The translations under genes and the position numbers were made by a program. A DNA stretch of 64,000 bases from the NCBI GenBank assembly GCA_012064415.1, contig SSNU01000047.1, forward strand, positions 36,869 to 100,868, given 5' to 3'. Shown here piece by piece: positions 60,192-64,000 of the stretch. The notes beneath the pieces were generated by a model, which had not been told where the DNA came from, did not search any database, and saw only the letters and a list, made by a program, of their open reading frames with translations. Within the stretch, counting starts at the first letter, position 1. Every line of letters starts with the position of its first letter. Source of the stretch: Gyrodactylus bullatarudis. Lineage: Eukaryota; Platyhelminthes; Monogenea; Gyrodactylidea; Gyrodactylidae.

Positions 60192-63100
60192 GTATGTAAT
60201 TTATGAAATTTACTCATGATCCTATTGATCATACAGCTTTGATCAAATTTTAAAAAATTTCATTTAAAAGTATAAAACCTTTCGTTTCAGTTGTTCAGGT
60301 AATATTTCCCCAATGAAGGTCTTATTTGGTAATGAACCTATTCTCGAAGAATTTGGTTATAAATAAAAATCTCAATTTTTTCATCAAGCTTTCTAAAATG
60401 TTAAAAGGTTTTTAACCCTTCATGTCCTAATGTTTCACCAGTGGAACAGAAGGAACACTACTTTCTTGAGCGATTATTTGAACTAAAAGATACTTAAAAT
60501 ACATTTTTCATTTCTCATTAGAAAGAAAATTTATTAAACTACAAAATTATGTATAACTCATGAAGATAGCTCTTCAATGATGATAACCAGAGTTACTTGA
60601 AGAAGGGTGATTTTTTAAAAATGTTGTCAAATATTTGAAAAAAGATTTAGAAAAAAAAACATTTTAGGTTGACATCTTTGTGTGGACGAAACGAACATAT
60701 ACTCCAACCATAAAGATGGAGTTTCTTCCGTACTAGTCAGGGTGGCCTGTAAAATTCAGCTTTGTGGACTAGCTTAGGGAAAAATATTACCTAATCACCG
60801 AGAAAGAAATAATTTTAGATAATTAAGGTCTCAAAGTTCAGCACCATTTTCAATATTTGAACTTGTTTGAAAACTGACAGTTTCGATTTTTTTGAGTAAT
60901 TCCTTGATTGGTCCATGCATCGATTTTACGATTAGTAGCAAGATTAAGTGGCCAAACATCATTTCATGACAAGAAAAGAGCTTAAAAGGGTTAATACGAA
61001 AATTACATAAACTTTAATAATTATTTCTTGCCGATTTATTTACATAAATGCACCACATTTTTAAGACAATAGATCAAATTTTAAATTATTCATTATCAAG
61101 GCATGTACATTGTACATCTAATGATGTAATCATCATAATAATAATCCCTTTAACGATGACATATTTGTCTATTAAATCATAGAAATCACTCGAAGAATTA
61201 AATTTAATAAATTGTCAGTATTCAAGACGAAGGGAATCACTCAATGTTGACACTTTTTTACGTTTTGGCTTACTAATCAACACTGCTTATCTACTCTGTC
61301 TTGTTGAGATGACAGCTTCAATATGTTGGTTTTTAATTAAGTAACCTGAAGATGTCGATGATTTAACTAATCTAAAATTAGATCAGTTGTGCAAAAGAAA
61401 TTTGAATTAGTTAGAAAATAAAATATGGTAAAATTAGATCAGATCTAAAATTCTTTGAATTAAATCCTCTTCATAATTTTTTAAGATCAAATCGAAAGAT
61501 TGATCTAACATTTTCAGAAGCAAATTCGGGAAATTTTTACTCAATAACTGAACCTAACTGAAGATGAGAATTTAATTTTTTTCAAAAAACACTGAAAATC
61601 TGACTGAATTTCTAAATTGCATCAAATTTCCCCTATTGCAATTTTCGCACAAAGAAAATTTTATCATATTTAAATATGATCAACCAGCCATGAACCAAAA
61701 TATCTAAAGAATAAGATAGTTCACTTGAATGAAGTCAGATCGTTTTTTGCTGTTCAATGCTTAAAAATAAAAATTCGGCTTATGCGAAGACTACAGAATA
61801 TTTCCCGAATAGTTCTATATCACCATCCAAAAAATAGTCTTTTCCAAAAATTCGAAAATAAAACTTGTAATTACTTGTAATTTGAATTCTATTATGGTCA
61901 TTTATTTTTTTCATCAAATGTTTATATAGAGAAATTTAAATTTTGCCAGGCCTTATAAATTCCTGTTCCCAATTTGAATGTTTAATCATTGAAAAAAAGT
62001 TTTTTATAATAGTAAAATTGATTTACAAACTTCCGAATAGATGAAAAACCAAAACATTCTTAAGTTATGTACTGAGAAAAAAGATATGGCGCATATTTCT
62101 AGCAAATTATAGCATAAAATCTACCTATAAGAATTAAGAATTTTATCTGATTCCCACTGGGAATGTGTTAGCAAAATAGGAACGTGTCATGTGTTAATAG
62201 CAAAATTTTCTCGTTGATCAGAGAGCACAGAGACGAATGGATGATATCAACTAATTAATATTGAAATTCTATTCATCATTAGGATTAGATTTTTCAAATC
62301 TTCAATTTTCAGTTTCTTGAAATGATTCAATTAATGTATAAAACATAATATCTATTTACTTGTGACATAATAGAAGTAAAATTCTTACATTGATTTCAAG
62401 CGGAAAATTTCTCAGTTTTCATTTTTTTTGAAATTTATTTGTACACATTCTAGAATTAGGAGAATAGGGTTTAGAATATTTTTCTACTAAAGGACCTGTT
62501 GTCTTTTTGTATGCAGTATTGCAATTAATTATGCAATAAAAATATGAAAAATCAAACAGGAACCTATAAATCCTCAGAATAACCAAGTTTTATTTGTAAG
62601 TAGTCAGGTTATCTTTTTGCTATTGAACGCCTAAAAATAAATATTCCGGCTCTATTATTGTCACTACTTTGGAAATAATATTTTTCAAAAACTTTAACAC
62701 AATTTGAAATATTTTACACCATTGAATAACTTTTACGGTCGGAGATTTCAACGTTATCTAAATTGAATTCCTGAAATCCACTCCTATTCATCACATCCAA
62801 AATAGTAAAATTAGCTAAATTAATAACCAAAGATGATTTTCATGATTATTTAAACAATTTTAAAAAAATATTCAAACATGAATTTACTGGAAGAAAGATA
62901 ATGTAAGATTGAAATGAAGTGTTAGATTCGACTCAATACGATCTAGATTGGTCTGAAATATTTAATATTTATTCCTCTCTGCCCTTTTTGTACACCTTGA
63001 ATACACCATGTATTAGTCATGTTTAGAATTATAGATTTTTTTTGAGAAATTCATGAATTTTATTAGCTAATAATACAAATAAGTAAGAATTCTTTTTTGT

Positions 63101-64000
63101 AAGTACAAATTTTCACAATAACATTTGAGTCCTATTGATATCGGAGATTCTATCCCAGTACCGATTCTAGAAATCAAAAGGTTCAAATCAGATGACAAAA
63201 GCATCATCGGTCATTCATGAGACAAGATTGTTACCCAGCATGGCAAATTTAATGGGCTAATGTGTCGTTCAGACTTCTAAATGCCATTCTGATCGGGCGT
63301 GTAAAAATAAAAAAATAAGAAAGATAATGTAAGATGAAAATGAAGTATTTTATTTAATAAATCTTATTCATTACTCGAGATGAGATCTCAACCAAGATTC
63401 AAGGAAATTGAATGTTTTTTTTCTCTTGAAAGGAAAGAATTAACTAGACATTAAAATGGTCCCTCTTGAGGTTCTAATGTATTATGAAACAAAGAAATCT
63501 CTAGGAAAGAAAAACTCAAAATATTTTTCCCACATCTAATAAATTTTTCCTTTCAAATTTATTGAAATTTTTTTCCAGTGGACAATGGATGAATCGATAG
63601 AAACATGAATATTGAGGAGAACGAAATTTTTCTCCTCTTATCAGAATTACTGTAGCCACTTGAATAAGATTTATTTACCTACATGGATAAATTTCCATTT
63701 TTAGCAAGCATACTTTTCAAACACACCACTGAGACGAGTCTCATGAAAGCTTAAAATTGTTCAATAATTTAATCTAGAATCATGATCTGCTGTTCAAGGT
63801 TTTCTTGATCTTTTAACTATTTTATTAAAAGGCTAATATAATTAATTATATTAAGCTATTATAATTTTCATAATATAAACTTTGAAATAATGAAGATTTT
63901 TTTGGTAACCCTTAAAGTCCCACAGTGATAGTTCTATCACACGTCATTTTTGCAACTCATTATTATTCATTCAAGCCTCAGAAAATACCTCGCCTACCAC
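60192..64000. other. AT-rich stretch without recognised exons (possible DMRT intron)
   Basis: No convincing open frame or RNA gene was seen. One possible MITE is listed separately, and a piggyBac-like end (AACCCTTAAAGTCCCACAGT) lies near 63908. If the DMRT donor at 60192 is used, this region is intronic. Confidence 0.4.
60416..60990. mobile_element. Possible piggyBac-like MITE (TTAA flanked)
   Basis: TTAA|CCCTTCATGTCC at 60412 and CTTAAAAGGG|TTAA ending at 60994. Only the outermost few bases are inverted repeats, so the case rests on paired TTAA and CCC/GGG ends. No coding content. Confidence 0.4.

Noticed and set aside
1..64000. CRISPR array, bacterial operon signals or prokaryotic origin
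   Set aside because: No regularly spaced direct repeats; genes are spliced and of animal type. The repeats are inverted or dispersed.

Overview
The window is nuclear DNA of an animal. It is strongly AT-rich and carries spliced genes with recognisable metazoan families, including a DM-domain (DMRT) gene found only in animals. All genes read with the standard code. I read twelve protein-coding genes by joining exons by eye at GT..AG boundaries that keep frame and family similarity. Many introns are extremely short: twelve lie between 23 and 38 nt. With the AT-richness and possible operon-like packing, this suggests a small-bodied lophotrochozoan-grade lineage such as a dicyemid or orthonectid mesozoan, or a flatworm. 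That placement is inference.

Layout. (1) 57-587 is a foldback element and 588-2792 has no gene. (2) 2793-10604, minus strand, holds four closely packed genes. In transcription order they are NUP153, TMEM129, a BORCS5-like gene and poly(A) polymerase, with stop-to-start gaps of about 160, 86 and 305 bp. (3) A 349-bp divergent promoter interval follows. (4) 10954-26380, plus strand, holds an unrecognised 238-aa gene, TADA3, HTRA2 and QDPR, again close together except for transposon-laden introns. TADA3 intron 5 contains a nested stack: an 89-bp terminal-inverted-repeat element, a LINE fragment, a nearly complete Ty3/Gypsy retrotransposon, and an 81-bp insertion inside that. QDPR's intron holds a mariner remnant. 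(5) 27631-32350, minus strand, is NCBP1 in 12 exons. (6) 32791-41319, plus strand, is an unrecognised four-exon gene whose introns hold three Penelope-like (GIY-YIG) fragments. (7) 41320-48747 is repeat-rich and gene-poor. (8) 48748-52227, minus strand, is homogentisate dioxygenase (HGD). (9) 52228-59704 is another repeat field. (10) A CCAAT/TATA promoter and the DM-domain exon of a DMRT gene lie at 59705-60191. The rest has no recognised gene.

The genes are mostly housekeeping: nuclear RNA processing and export (poly(A) polymerase, NCBP1, NUP153), chromatin (TADA3), ER-linked ubiquitination (TMEM129), lysosome positioning (BORCS5-like), mitochondrial proteolysis (HTRA2), and aromatic amino-acid/pterin metabolism (QDPR, HGD). 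The intergenic space is dominated by palindromic, non-autonomous DNA elements of several families. Some have clear target-site duplications: hAT-like 8 bp, Mutator-like 9 bp, piggyBac-like TTAA.
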